Of a stretch of DNA of 36,943 bases, positions 30,032-36,826 are shown one piece after another. The notes under the pieces were generated by a model. It was not told the origin of the DNA, ran no database searches, and worked only from the letters and a program-made list of their open reading frames with translations. The translations under genes and the position numbers were made by a program. Each line of letters begins with the position of its first letter. The first letter of the stretch is position 1. Source of the stretch: SFEL01 sp964392455 (GTDB taxonomy: Bacteria > Bacillota > Clostridia > Christensenellales > CAG-138); the NCBI GenBank assembly GCA_964392455.1, contig CAYMPG010000017.1:1-36943 (forward strand), given 5' to 3'.

Positions 30032-31204
30032 TCAGTTTGCAGAGGTGTAGGCTCCATCTCTGATGACCACTGCCATGGGGGATTTGGAAACCTCGCCGCT
30101 TTCATTCCAGGTCATGCCGGAGCCGGTAACGCCGGAGTAGGTGAAATCCCCTGTGAAGGTCTCCACCAGCAGGTCGCACATTTCAGCGGCGGTCATATCC
30201 CCGGTAACGCCTGCTGCGGTGCAGGCATTGTATACTGCCCATACGCAGTCGTAGCCATCTGCACCAAACTGATTGGGGGTCTCACCGTATTTCTCCACGT
30301 ACTTGGAAACGAAGCTGCTTGTGGCCTCATCGGTGGAATCTGCGGAGAAGGGGGTCAGCAGGTATGCGCCCTCTGCAAGGGAGGTATCAAAGCCCTTAAG
30401 TGTCAGCAGGCCATCCATGCCATCCACGCCAAAGTAGTTAACGTCGTAATTCATGGCGGCAGCCTGGGTCATGATGAGGCTGATGGGAGTATAGTAGATG
30501 GGGAGGAACAGCATATCTGCCCCGGCATCCCTTGCGGCGGTAAGCTGGGAGGAGAAGTCTGTGGCGTTGGCATCGGTGAAGGTGCCGGTGTATACCACGT
30601 TAAGGCCACGGGTCTCTGCCTCTGCTGCAAACTTTTCATAGATGCCGGTGGAGTAGGGATCGCCATTGTTGTAGATAACGGCTATTGCAGAGGAAAGGTT
30701 ATTCTCTGCCATATACTCTGCGGAGGCGCTGCCCTGATTGGGGTCTGAGAAGCACATCTGGAAGGCATTGGTCCTGCCCTCGGTCACAGAGGGGGTGGAG
30801 GCTGAGGGGGTCAGCAGAAATACGTTATCATTGGCGGCCTCCGCTGCCACTGCCACGCAGGGGGTGGAGGTAACGGTGCCCAGCAGCACCTGCATGCCCC
30901 AGTCCATCAGTGTGCCGTAGGCATTTACCGAGGTCTCAGCATCGTGTGCGTCATCCTGGAAGTTCAGCTCAAACTGCAGGCCGCCCAGTGCATTTACCTC
31001 CTCCACGGCGATCTCCATGGAGTTCTTTACGCAGGTGCCGTATATTGCGGCGGGGCCGGTTACGGGGCCGATGCTGCCAAGCTTTACTGGAGCAGAGCCT
31101 GTCTCTGCCCCGGCATCTGCCACGGCCTCAGGCTGGGAAGCGCAGCCCACCAGGGCTGCCATGAGCATCATTGCTGCTACTACGAGGGTAAGAAGCTTTT
31201 TCAT
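30032..31204 (-). CDS. livJ: Branched-chain amino-acid ABC transporter, substrate-binding lipoprotein
   Basis: 390-residue extracytoplasmic binding protein (Leu/Ile/Val-type, periplasmic-binding-protein fold I). Signal peptide with lipobox LVGC (Cys21), acidic Ala-rich linker. The core starts VKLGSIGPVTGPAAIYGTCV, with VNALGGLQFELNFQDD, LLGTVTSTPCVAVA, FLLTPSAST and YFGVDGMDG, as in livJ-like proteins. The exact ligand is not provable from sequence. The start at 31204 (MKKLLTLVVAAMM) follows AAAAAGGA. First gene of the liv operon. Confidence 0.94.
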   Translation of the reverse strand: MKKLLTLVVAAMMLMAALVGCASQPEAVADAGAETGSAPVKLGSIGPVTGPAAIYGTCVKNSMEIAVEEVNALGGLQFELNFQDDAHDAETSVNAYGTLMDWGMQVLLGTVTSTPCVAVAAEAANDNVFLLTPSASTPSVTEGRTNAFQMCFSDPNQGSASAEYMAENNLSSAIAVIYNNGDPYSTGIYEKFAAEAETRGLNVVYTGTFTDANATDFSSQLTAARDAGADMLFLPIYYTPISLIMTQAAAMNYDVNYFGVDGMDGLLTLKGFDTSLAEGAYLLTPFSADSTDEATSSFVSKYVEKYGETPNQFGADGYDCVWAVYNACTAAGVTGDMTAAEMCDLLVETFTGDFTYSGVTGSGMTWNESGEVSKSPMAVVIRDGAYTSAN

Positions 31205-31268
31205 TTGGATTTTACCGTCCTTTTTATAAATTTTGCGGCGGCTTCCCGCCGTATATAACGCCTTTTGC

Positions 31269-31306
31269 AAAAATAAAAATGCGGCTCGCTGATGGGCGAG
31301 CCGCAT
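31269..31306 (-). terminator. Terminator of the 84-residue membrane protein gene
   Basis: Perfect 11-bp stem ATGCGGCTCGC / GCGAGCCGCAT (31279-31306) followed on the minus strand by TTTTATTTTTG. Confidence 0.88.
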
Positions 31307-31327
31307 TGTGATAATCCCGGAATATAT

Positions 31328-31582
31328 CTACGGATCCATGCGTTCTCCTGTCAGCGTACATCCTTGCTGCACGATAATCAGCCCTATCAGGCTGATAAGG
31401 CTAATGGATATAATAATGGCAGCAGCGCTGACAGCCTCCGCCATCACAGCGGAAGCAACGCCTGCAAGCAGCATGGCAGCAGCCATGCTCATATGGGCAA
31501 ATGTATTATGGGAGCGCACAAAGCCGCCGCGGACATTGCTGCCTGTGCAGTTCATAAGCGTGGTATTTGCCATAGCTGTCAT
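31328..31582 (-). CDS. Small membrane protein, 84 residues
   Basis: 84 residues; the first 25 are polar (MTAMANTTLMNCTGSNVRGG), then one long or two short hydrophobic segments (about 30-72, rich in Ala and Ile), then a short polar end. No family recognised. The start at 31582 has GAAAGGAG 9 bp upstream. The gene stands alone with its own promoter and a strong terminator, so it is an independent unit. Confidence 0.72.
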   Translation of the reverse strand: MTAMANTTLMNCTGSNVRGGFVRSHNTFAHMSMAAAMLLAGVASAVMAEAVSAAAIIISISLISLIGLIIVQQGCTLTGERMDP

Positions 31583-31615
31583 GGCCTTGCGCTCCTTTCA
31601 AATTTATTGAGGCTT

Positions 31616-31644
31616 ATGATAGCACCATGAATAATATTTGTAAA
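31616..31644 (-). promoter_or_regulatory. Promoter of the 84-residue membrane protein gene
   Basis: Minus strand TTTACA (31639-31644), 17 bp, TATCAT (31616-31621), with TGC before the -10. Confidence 0.7.
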
Positions 31645-31885
31645 GCCCCTTTTTAAAAAATTTTATATTATCATAGGCGTCGGCTGCATATGAGTATATT
31701 TTTCATCGCTGCGCTTATCCGCCGTATATCGCCCCCGAAAAGCTCCCAGTTTTGCTGACTTTTTGGCGTTCTCATCTCCCTCTTGCCCGAGGTGTCTTTT
31801 CTTATTTGAAAAATGCCCTCCCCTGCCCTCGCTTCTCTGCCCCGGTAATTATTCCAAATATACGCATAACTATTCATCCCAATAA
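31645..31885. other. Gap without a supported gene
   Basis: About 240 bp between the small membrane protein promoter and the SH3-protein terminator. One minus-strand frame is open across it but has no usable ribosome binding site. No repeat of families A-C was seen. Confidence 0.5.
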
Positions 31886-31915
31886 AAAATCGCCCGGGAG
31901 CAGTTTCCCGGGCGA
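31881..31915 (-). terminator. Terminator of the SH3-domain protein gene
   Basis: Stem CGCCCGGGA / TCCCGGGCG (31891-31914) followed on the minus strand by ATTTTTTATTG. Confidence 0.88.
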
Positions 31916-31941
31916 AGGTGGGTATTGTGTCCTGTTTGGGC

Positions 31942-33084
31942 TTAGCCAATGGAGCGGGCAGGCAGATAGCCGTAGCAGCCGCACTCATTCACCTTTACCC
32001 GCACCCAGTTTGCATTGGAGGTGCCGGAAAGGAGCGTTACCTCAGTGCCTGCAAGGAGGGTATGGGTAACGGGGCTGGAGGTGGAGGGAGCGGAATACAG
32101 CACTATGCCGTACAGCGTGTCATAGGTCTCCCCGGCCACCAGGGTGTAGCAGGAATTGTTGTAGATGGGGGTGGAGCAGCTCCAGTTGTAATTGTAGCAG
32201 GAGCCGCAGTAGTACTTATCCTTGTAGCAGATGCCGCCATTGGTGTAGCAGCCGTTATCCGTGCACACCAGCACGCCGCAGCTATTGCAGTAATAGCCGG
32301 TATTGGTGGGCTTGGAGGGCTTTACGCTGGAGGCGGAAAGGTAGGACTTGTAGCAGTAGCCCACTATGCCGCGGGCGGTGCGTACCTTGTACCAGTTGCC
32401 GGATTTGTCAAGGTAGGCCACACGGTCGCCCTTGTTCAGCTCATCCACTACCCTGTAGGCAGTGCCGGGGCCCTTGCGAACGTTCAGCCCGGTGGTGGCA
32501 TAGTAGTAGCCGCAGGCGGCGGAGCTGTCCTCGATTGCAGCAGAGGAGGAGCCGGCCTTGTACAGCTTAAGATAGCTGGCGCTTGCATAGGCGGTGGAGC
32601 CATCGGTGGTGAGCAGCTTATACCAGTTGCCGGATTGGCCGATGCGGGTCACCTGCTGGCCCTTTTCCAGCTCACCCACCTTGGAATACCTGGTGCTGGG
32701 GCCGCTGCGAACGTTCAGCCCGGTGGTGGCATAGAAGATATCGCCGCAGTCTGAGCAGACCTTCAGCTTGGAGCCGGATACATAGGAGCTGGAGCCGGTG
32801 GAGCTGCTGCTGCTGGCAGAGGTCAGGTAAGTGGAGGATACATAGCCCAGCTCATATTTGCTGAACTGTATCTGAGTCCAGTTGCCTACCACGGTGCCTG
32901 TGGCAGTAACGGCATCGCCCTTTTCAAGATAGCCCAGCACGGTATAGTTGGTGCCGGGGCCGCTGCGAACGTTTACCTCGGTCTTGGCATACTTTACCGT
33001 GGATGCCCCTGCCATGGGCATAAGGCTCAGAGCCATTGCGAGTACCAGCGCCAGAACCACAGCTCTGGAAAGCTTTCTGTTCAT
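31942..33084 (-). CDS. Secreted multi-SH3 (SH3b) domain protein with a Cys-rich insert
   Basis: 380-residue exported protein with signal peptide (residues 1-27, ends PMAGAS). Three bacterial SH3 domains each begin with NVR(S/K)GPGT or NVRSGPST (near residues 38, 123 and 203) and carry LxKGD and NW.(K/Q)(I/V/L); a fourth, more distant one lies at about 315-378. Between the third and fourth is a Cys-rich region (about 255-310, repeated CxxC and GYYCNSCG, YYCGSCYNY) that looks like a zinc ribbon or disulfide module. SH3b domains usually bind peptidoglycan peptides, so a wall-attached role is likely. No catalytic domain is present. GGGAGG precedes the ATG. Confidence 0.88.
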   Translation of the reverse strand: MNRKLSRAVVLALVLAMALSLMPMAGASTVKYAKTEVNVRSGPGTNYTVLGYLEKGDAVTATGTVVGNWTQIQFSKYELGYVSSTYLTSASSSSSTGSSSYVSGSKLKVCSDCGDIFYATTGLNVRSGPSTRYSKVGELEKGQQVTRIGQSGNWYKLLTTDGSTAYASASYLKLYKAGSSSAAIEDSSAACGYYYATTGLNVRKGPGTAYRVVDELNKGDRVAYLDKSGNWYKVRTARGIVGYCYKSYLSASSVKPSKPTNTGYYCNSCGVLVCTDNGCYTNGGICYKDKYYCGSCYNYNWSCSTPIYNNSCYTLVAGETYDTLYGIVLYSAPSTSSPVTHTLLAGTEVTLLSGTSNANWVRVKVNECGCYGYLPARSIG

Positions 33085-33138
33085 AATATTACCTCCCGGT
33101 GTTTACTCGGCGTGAGGTTCCCTCAACGCTGTACCCAT

Positions 33139-33144
33139 ATTATA
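33139..33144 (-). promoter_or_regulatory. -10 box of the SH3-protein gene
   Basis: TATAAT on the minus strand, about 55 bp before the start codon; the -35 is not clear. Confidence 0.4.
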
Positions 33145-33281
33145 GCCGCATTTTTGCCGCAATAGTAGGCATTTTACAAGAACAATGTGTTAACATTTGT
33201 TTAATTTGTGTCCATCTGGAAATCACCTATACCATATGTGGGGGGTAGTCCCTCCCCCGGTGCTTTTCCTGAAGGGATAGG

Positions 33282-33520
33282 CGTTCTTTCTTTGAAGTGT
33301 TCTTTCTTTAAAAGAAAGAACCAAAGAATCGTACTTTCCTTAAAGGATAGATTAGTCAATGCGGAGCATTGACATAGCTCCTTGAAATCATGTGGAAAAT
33401 CTAAGGATTTTCCACAAGTACCAAAGGATAGGGTTTGGATGATTACAACTAAATACGCTGCTTTACAGCACTTTCCAAAAAGCTCCACGACGGGTGGAGC
33501 TTTTTGCGTGGGTGGGGATA
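33282..33520 (+). repeat. Family A repeat, copy A9 (with 68-bp insert)
   Basis: GTTCTTTC-type palindrome (33300-33322), AAAGAATC, then GTACTTTCCTTAAAGGA (33331-33347), the 68-bp unit (33348-33415) and AAGTACC (33416-33422). The outer pieces would form one perfect hairpin if joined. Core and terminator hairpin AAAAAGCTCCAC / GTGGAGCTTTTT (33477-33505) follow. It is not downstream of a plus-strand gene. Confidence 0.87.
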
Positions 33521-33548
33521 GTAAAACAGTATCCAATAGGAATTCCGC

Positions 33549-33690
33549 TTTTGCCCTGCGGCAAAAGCAGGCCTTTCACCCAATCCCAAAAACAAAAAGC
33601 CTCATTCATCATGGGGCTTTTTGTAATGGCGCTGTAAGGCAGCTTATTTAGCTTTTACCCTTATTCTGTGTTACTTTCCTTAAGGGGCAT
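33549..33690 (-). repeat. Family A repeat, copy A10 (degenerate)
   Basis: Minus orientation: weak GTTACTTTCC arm (about 33669-33684), core GCTAAATAAGCTGCCTTACA, terminator hairpin AAAAAGCCTCAT.../ATGGGGCTTTTT (33595-33623) and a GCTTTTGCC / GGCAAAAGC hairpin (33548-33568). It lies downstream of the tRNA-like gene on the same strand. Confidence 0.75.
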
Positions 33691-33804
33691 AGCTTGATTT
33701 CCCCTCCCGGGCTCTGTTCCCACAGCCCACCCTGGCGGGTACGTCGGCATCGGCGGTAGTAAAAATGCGCTGTAAGGCTGCACGTGTAAGTATGCTGAGC
33801 GTAA

Positions 33805-33903
33805 ATATAAGCAGGGATTCGAACCCCCAGCAAGCTCATTTGCTTCCACTAGGCTGCGGCTTGCTCCGCCGCAAGGAGGATGCCCGCCCGTATCCGCTTA
33901 CAC
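33805..33903 (-). tRNA. tRNA-like gene with long variable arm and unusual 8+4 bp acceptor/T stems (type unassigned)
   Basis: A TTCGAAT T-loop with stem GGGG/CCCT (4 bp, one G-U) is followed by GCTTATAT. That strand pairs with GTGTAAGC 99 nt upstream (8 bp, two G-U). Between them: GGAT...ATCC (D-arm-like, GG in the loop); TTGCGGC/GCCGCAG enclosing a 7-nt loop GGAGCAA; and AGCAA...TTGCT (long variable arm). A normal tRNA has 7+5 pairs and a U33; here U33 is absent and the loop centre would read AGC. No CCA is encoded. It could be an allo-tRNA-like gene, a decayed Ser/Leu-class tRNA or a pseudogene. Confidence 0.45.
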
Positions 33904-33932
33904 CAGAGGCCCGGTGTATGGGGATGCTGATG

Positions 33933-34385
33933 CTATATAAGCTCAGCCGTCCAGTTTATGCTCTGTATGCGGGTATCCAGCGTGCGAAGGCTGGCGCAAA
34001 GGTCATCCAGCTCCCGGCGCAGCTCTGCCACGGGCACTGTGCTGCGGATAACTATTTCGGAGCGGGTAGCACGGGCTGCGGTGGCGCTGGCCTCTGAAAG
34101 GAAGCTCTGCATAATGGCCACCCGCCTTGTAAGCACATCCCGCCGGGCGATGAGGGCAGTAATGCTCTCCCCGTTATCCATAACGGCGGCATTGGTAAGG
34201 TTTATGCGGCGGATAAGCTCCTCCAGCCGTTGGGAGGCCCTGTTCAGCTCCTCCAGCAATGCGGTGGGGTCCTCCGCAGGGGCTTCCCCCTCCTGCACAC
34301 GGGCGTTCATGCAAAGGCGGCTTTCCAGCCTGCTGAGCCGCTGCTGAAGATCTGCACGCTCCAGCAATGCTTCTGCAAGTTTCAT
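33933..34385 (-). CDS. DIP1984 family protein
   Basis: 150-residue, almost wholly helical coiled-coil protein. Strong match to the DIP1984 family by its start (MKLAEALLERADLQQRLSRL), ARVQEGEAPAEDPTALLEEL near 28-47, RINLTNA near 64-70 and the end ELRRELDDLCASLRTLDTRI..INWTAEL. Function is unknown; family members stand alone in many Actinobacteria and Firmicutes. GGAGG precedes ATG 34385. It follows the flavoprotein gene by about 80 bp on the same strand. Confidence 0.88.
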   Translation of the reverse strand: MKLAEALLERADLQQRLSRLESRLCMNARVQEGEAPAEDPTALLEELNRASQRLEELIRRINLTNAAVMDNGESITALIARRDVLTRRVAIMQSFLSEASATAARATRSEIVIRSTVPVAELRRELDDLCASLRTLDTRIQSINWTAELI

Positions 34386-34464
34386 AATGAGTATACCTCC
34401 ATGGGCGTATATTCTTCAGTATCCTATCACAGTGGGCGGGGCCATACAACCCCCTCCCCTGTTG

Positions 34465-35088
34465 TTACCTGATGAAATCCGTGCGGGCAATCTTGGTTTT
34501 AGGCGGCGGTGTCACTCCCGCCTCCCGGCCTGCCCTTATGCAGCCTATGAGCCAGGCAATGTTTTCCCCCAGCAGCGCCATCACGTCCATGCCCTCCCTG
34601 TCCTGCCGCACCTCCTCCGGGGTGCTGCCGTGTATCATGGGCCAGTACCTTGAGGTGGCGATGGGCATGGCGGCTATGGCAAAGTATTTATGGAGCTGAT
34701 CCAGCGTGGCGGTGGAGCCTGCCCTGCGGCAGGAGGCTATGGCGGCCCCCACCTTGCCCTCCATGCGGCGGCCCGCTCCCCAGAACAGCCTGTCCATAAA
34801 GGCGGTCACCTGGCCTGAGGCGGCGGCATAATATACCGGGCTGCCCACCACTATGCCATCCACCTGGTCAAGCTGGGCAAGTATATAATTCACCCCGTCC
34901 TCATGGCGGCATCTGCCGGTATTGGCGCAGGCCCCGCACCCATTGCAGCCGGGTACTGCCCCCGGCCCCACCTGAACTATCTCCGTAGCTATCCCCCGGC
35001 TCTCCAGCACCCGGGCGATTTCGCTGAGGCCGGTATAGGTGCAGCCCTTTTCCCGGGGGCTGCCGTTTATAAGTATGACCTTGGGCAT
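34465..35088 (-). CDS. Iron-sulfur flavoprotein / NAD(P)H-dependent FMN reductase family
   Basis: 207-residue flavodoxin-fold redox protein. Start MPKVILINGSPREKGCT with the FMN phosphate loop GSPREKGCT, then CNGCGACANTGRC (Cys48, 51, 54, 60), the compact Cys motif of iron-sulfur flavoproteins that binds [4Fe-4S]. GSPVYYAAASGQVTAFMDRL near 83-102 is the flavin-binding second loop. It probably moves electrons from ferredoxin to a small acceptor or detoxifies O2/H2O2 in anaerobes (family knowledge). GGGAGG precedes ATG 35088. It is divergent from the MATE gene. Confidence 0.9.
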   Translation of the reverse strand: MPKVILINGSPREKGCTYTGLSEIARVLESRGIATEIVQVGPGAVPGCNGCGACANTGRCRHEDGVNYILAQLDQVDGIVVGSPVYYAAASGQVTAFMDRLFWGAGRRMEGKVGAAIASCRRAGSTATLDQLHKYFAIAAMPIATSRYWPMIHGSTPEEVRQDREGMDVMALLGENIAWLIGCIRAGREAGVTPPPKTKIARTDFIR

Positions 35089-35118
35089 ATTTTCATTCCT
35101 CCCTGTGTTATATCAATG

Positions 35119-35147
35119 ATTATACCCGGGGCAGCAGAATGGCACAA
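35119..35147 (-). promoter_or_regulatory. Promoter of the flavoprotein gene
   Basis: Minus strand TTGTGC (35142-35147), 17 bp, TATAAT (35119-35124). Confidence 0.7.
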
Positions 35148-35172
35148 GCCCTGCCCGCCCCATAAAGGGGGC

Positions 35173-35202
35173 TTGCTTTTTTCGTAAAGGGGGTGTTATA
35201 AT
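35173..35202 (+). promoter_or_regulatory. Promoter of the MATE gene leader
   Basis: TTGCTT (35173-35178), 18 bp, TATAAT (35197-35202). Predicted transcript start near 35209. Confidence 0.6.
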
Positions 35203-35208
35203 GCTGCG

Positions 35209-35306
35209 GAATCAGATTTCATATTACCGATCAGACACGATACAAGAAGTGCATTTTATGCAAGCTGATACGATACGGATCGCCTGTGCCTCCGTATCGC
35301 TTTTTT
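35209..35306 (+). promoter_or_regulatory. Attenuator-like 5' leader of the MATE gene
   Basis: About 100-nt leader ending in a perfect terminator: CGATACGGA / TCCGTATCG (35271-35299) then CTTTTTT (35300-35306). Upstream, ATCAG/CTGAT (35230-35234 with 35265-35269) encloses a small TGCAT-TTT-ATGCA hairpin. CGATAC occurs twice (35238-35243, 35271-35276) and either copy can pair with GTATCG, so an antiterminator is possible. No known riboswitch class is recognised. Confidence 0.6.
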
Positions 35307-35369
35307 ATGCGTATGCGAAGGCCTGCGCTTTTTTGTTATCTGAAAAAAAACGGAGGTATTTCCCAAACG

Positions 35370-36785
35370 ATGGAGCAGAAAACAAATTCCTTTCTGGAAA
35401 CGGAAAAAGTAGGCCGCCTTATGGCAAAATACTCGGTGCCCTGCGTAATATCCCTGGTGGCCGGGGCGCTGTACAACATTGTGGATCAGATATTCATCGC
35501 CAATGCAAGCTACCTTGGCTCCTATGGCAATGCTGCAAATACCGTGGTATTCCCCCTTACGGTGGTTGCCCTTGCCATTGCGGTAATGATTGGCGATGGC
35601 TGCTGCGCCTTTGTGAGCCTGTCCCTCGGGGCAGGAAACACTCAGGATGCCCACAGGAGCATAGGCAGCGCCATAGTGCTGTGCATTGGCTCAAGCCTTG
35701 TGCTGATGGGGGCGTATCTTGTATTTATGGAGCCCATACTCACCTTCTTTGGCGGCAGGGTAAACCCCGGCACCTACGCCTGCGCCCGGGAGTATTTCCT
35801 CTGGATAGCGCTGGGGCTGCCCTTTTATATGTTTGGCCAGGCCATGAATCCCGTTATCCGCTCGGATGGCAGCCCCCGCTTTGCAATGGCCGCCACCCTT
35901 GCAGGCGCCCTTACCAACATAATACTTGACCCCATATTCATCTTTCCCCTTGGCATGGGCATGATGGGTGCAGCCATAGCCACGGTGCTGGGCCAGATAG
36001 TCACTGCCGCCATGTCCGCATGGTACCTTATGCACATGAGGGCCGTTGCCCTCCAGCCCTCCAGCTTTATCCCCCGCCGTGCCATTACCCGCCGCTTCCT
36101 CACCCTGGGGCTCACCAGCTTTCTTTCCCAGATTTCCCTTGTAATATCCATGGCAGCAGTGCAGAATACCTGCACACGCTACGCCAGGCTGGATGCTGTT
36201 TTTTCCCAGCCGGAATACGCCCAGATTCCCCTTGCAGTGCTGGGCATAGTGATGAAATTCTACCAGATAGCCATATCCGTATCCGTAGGGCTTGCGGCAG
36301 GCTGCATACCCATTGCGGGCTACAATATGGGCGCCGGCCGCAGGGACAGGGCCCGTGCCCTCTTTACCCGGCTGCTGCTCTTTGAGGCGGCGGTGGGCGG
36401 CGCTGCCCTTATACTGGTGGAGCTGTTCCCGGCCCAGCTCATAGGCATATTCGGCGCAGCCCACGAAAGCGCCTATTATACCGCCTTTGCAGTAAGGAGC
36501 TTTCGCATATACCTTTGCATGATGGTTTTTTCCACGGTAAACAAGGGCTCCTTCATATACCTTCAGGCCCTTGGCAGGGCCTGGGAATCCACCCTTATCT
36601 CCCTCATGCGGGAAATGGTATTCGGCGTGCTGCTGCCTGTGATACTGCCCATTTTCTTCGGGCTGGATGGGCTATTGTATTCCTTCCCCGTTGCAGACCT
36701 GCTCACCTTTATCCCCGCCGCCATAATAATACTCAAAACCTACCGGCAGCTTTCCTCCGCCCCCGCCCCCTACCCCGCAGCCTGA
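35370..36785 (+). CDS. MATE family multidrug/metabolite efflux transporter
   Basis: 471-residue membrane transporter with twelve hydrophobic segments in two similar halves, as in MATE exporters that use Na+ or H+ gradients. Typical N-terminal region: GRLMAKYSVPCVISLVAGAL, YNIVDQIFI, then PLTVVALAIAVMIGDGCCAF. The second half begins near residue 235 (FLTLGLTSFLSQISLVISMA) and contains IAGYNMGAGRRDRARALF, the MATE-typical cytoplasmic loop. The substrate is unknown. The start at 35370 has GGAGG 13 bp upstream, rather far. An in-frame extension to 35286 would run through the terminator and is rejected. Transcription is probably controlled by the leader attenuator. Confidence 0.93.
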   Translation: MEQKTNSFLETEKVGRLMAKYSVPCVISLVAGALYNIVDQIFIANASYLGSYGNAANTVVFPLTVVALAIAVMIGDGCCAFVSLSLGAGNTQDAHRSIGSAIVLCIGSSLVLMGAYLVFMEPILTFFGGRVNPGTYACAREYFLWIALGLPFYMFGQAMNPVIRSDGSPRFAMAATLAGALTNIILDPIFIFPLGMGMMGAAIATVLGQIVTAAMSAWYLMHMRAVALQPSSFIPRRAITRRFLTLGLTSFLSQISLVISMAAVQNTCTRYARLDAVFSQPEYAQIPLAVLGIVMKFYQIAISVSVGLAAGCIPIAGYNMGAGRRDRARALFTRLLLFEAAVGGAALILVELFPAQLIGIFGAAHESAYYTAFAVRSFRIYLCMMVFSTVNKGSFIYLQALGRAWESTLISLMREMVFGVLLPVILPIFFGLDGLLYSFPVADLLTFIPAAIIILKTYRQLSSAPAPYPAA

Positions 36786-36826
36786 CATCGGGCCATGGGC
36801 AGCCTTGCGTTGTACTTTTTTTTCTT

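Noticed and set aside
31671..31988. Minus-strand open frame in the gap before the SH3 gene terminator
   Set aside because: It starts inside the SH3 gene in another frame; inner ATGs lack a spaced Shine-Dalgarno site, and a terminator lies within it.
35145..35182. Hairpin CAAGCCC/GGGCTTG followed by CTTTTTT between the flavoprotein and MATE genes
   Set aside because: Looks like a plus-strand terminator, but no plus-strand gene lies upstream and it overlaps the -35 boxes of both divergent promoters, so it is not listed as one.
35201..35929. Plus-strand frame starting at an ATG with AAAGGGGG upstream, ahead of the MATE gene
   Set aside because: The ATG overlaps the TATAAT -10 and lies upstream of the predicted transcript start; the frame runs on out of phase into the MATE gene with no family match.
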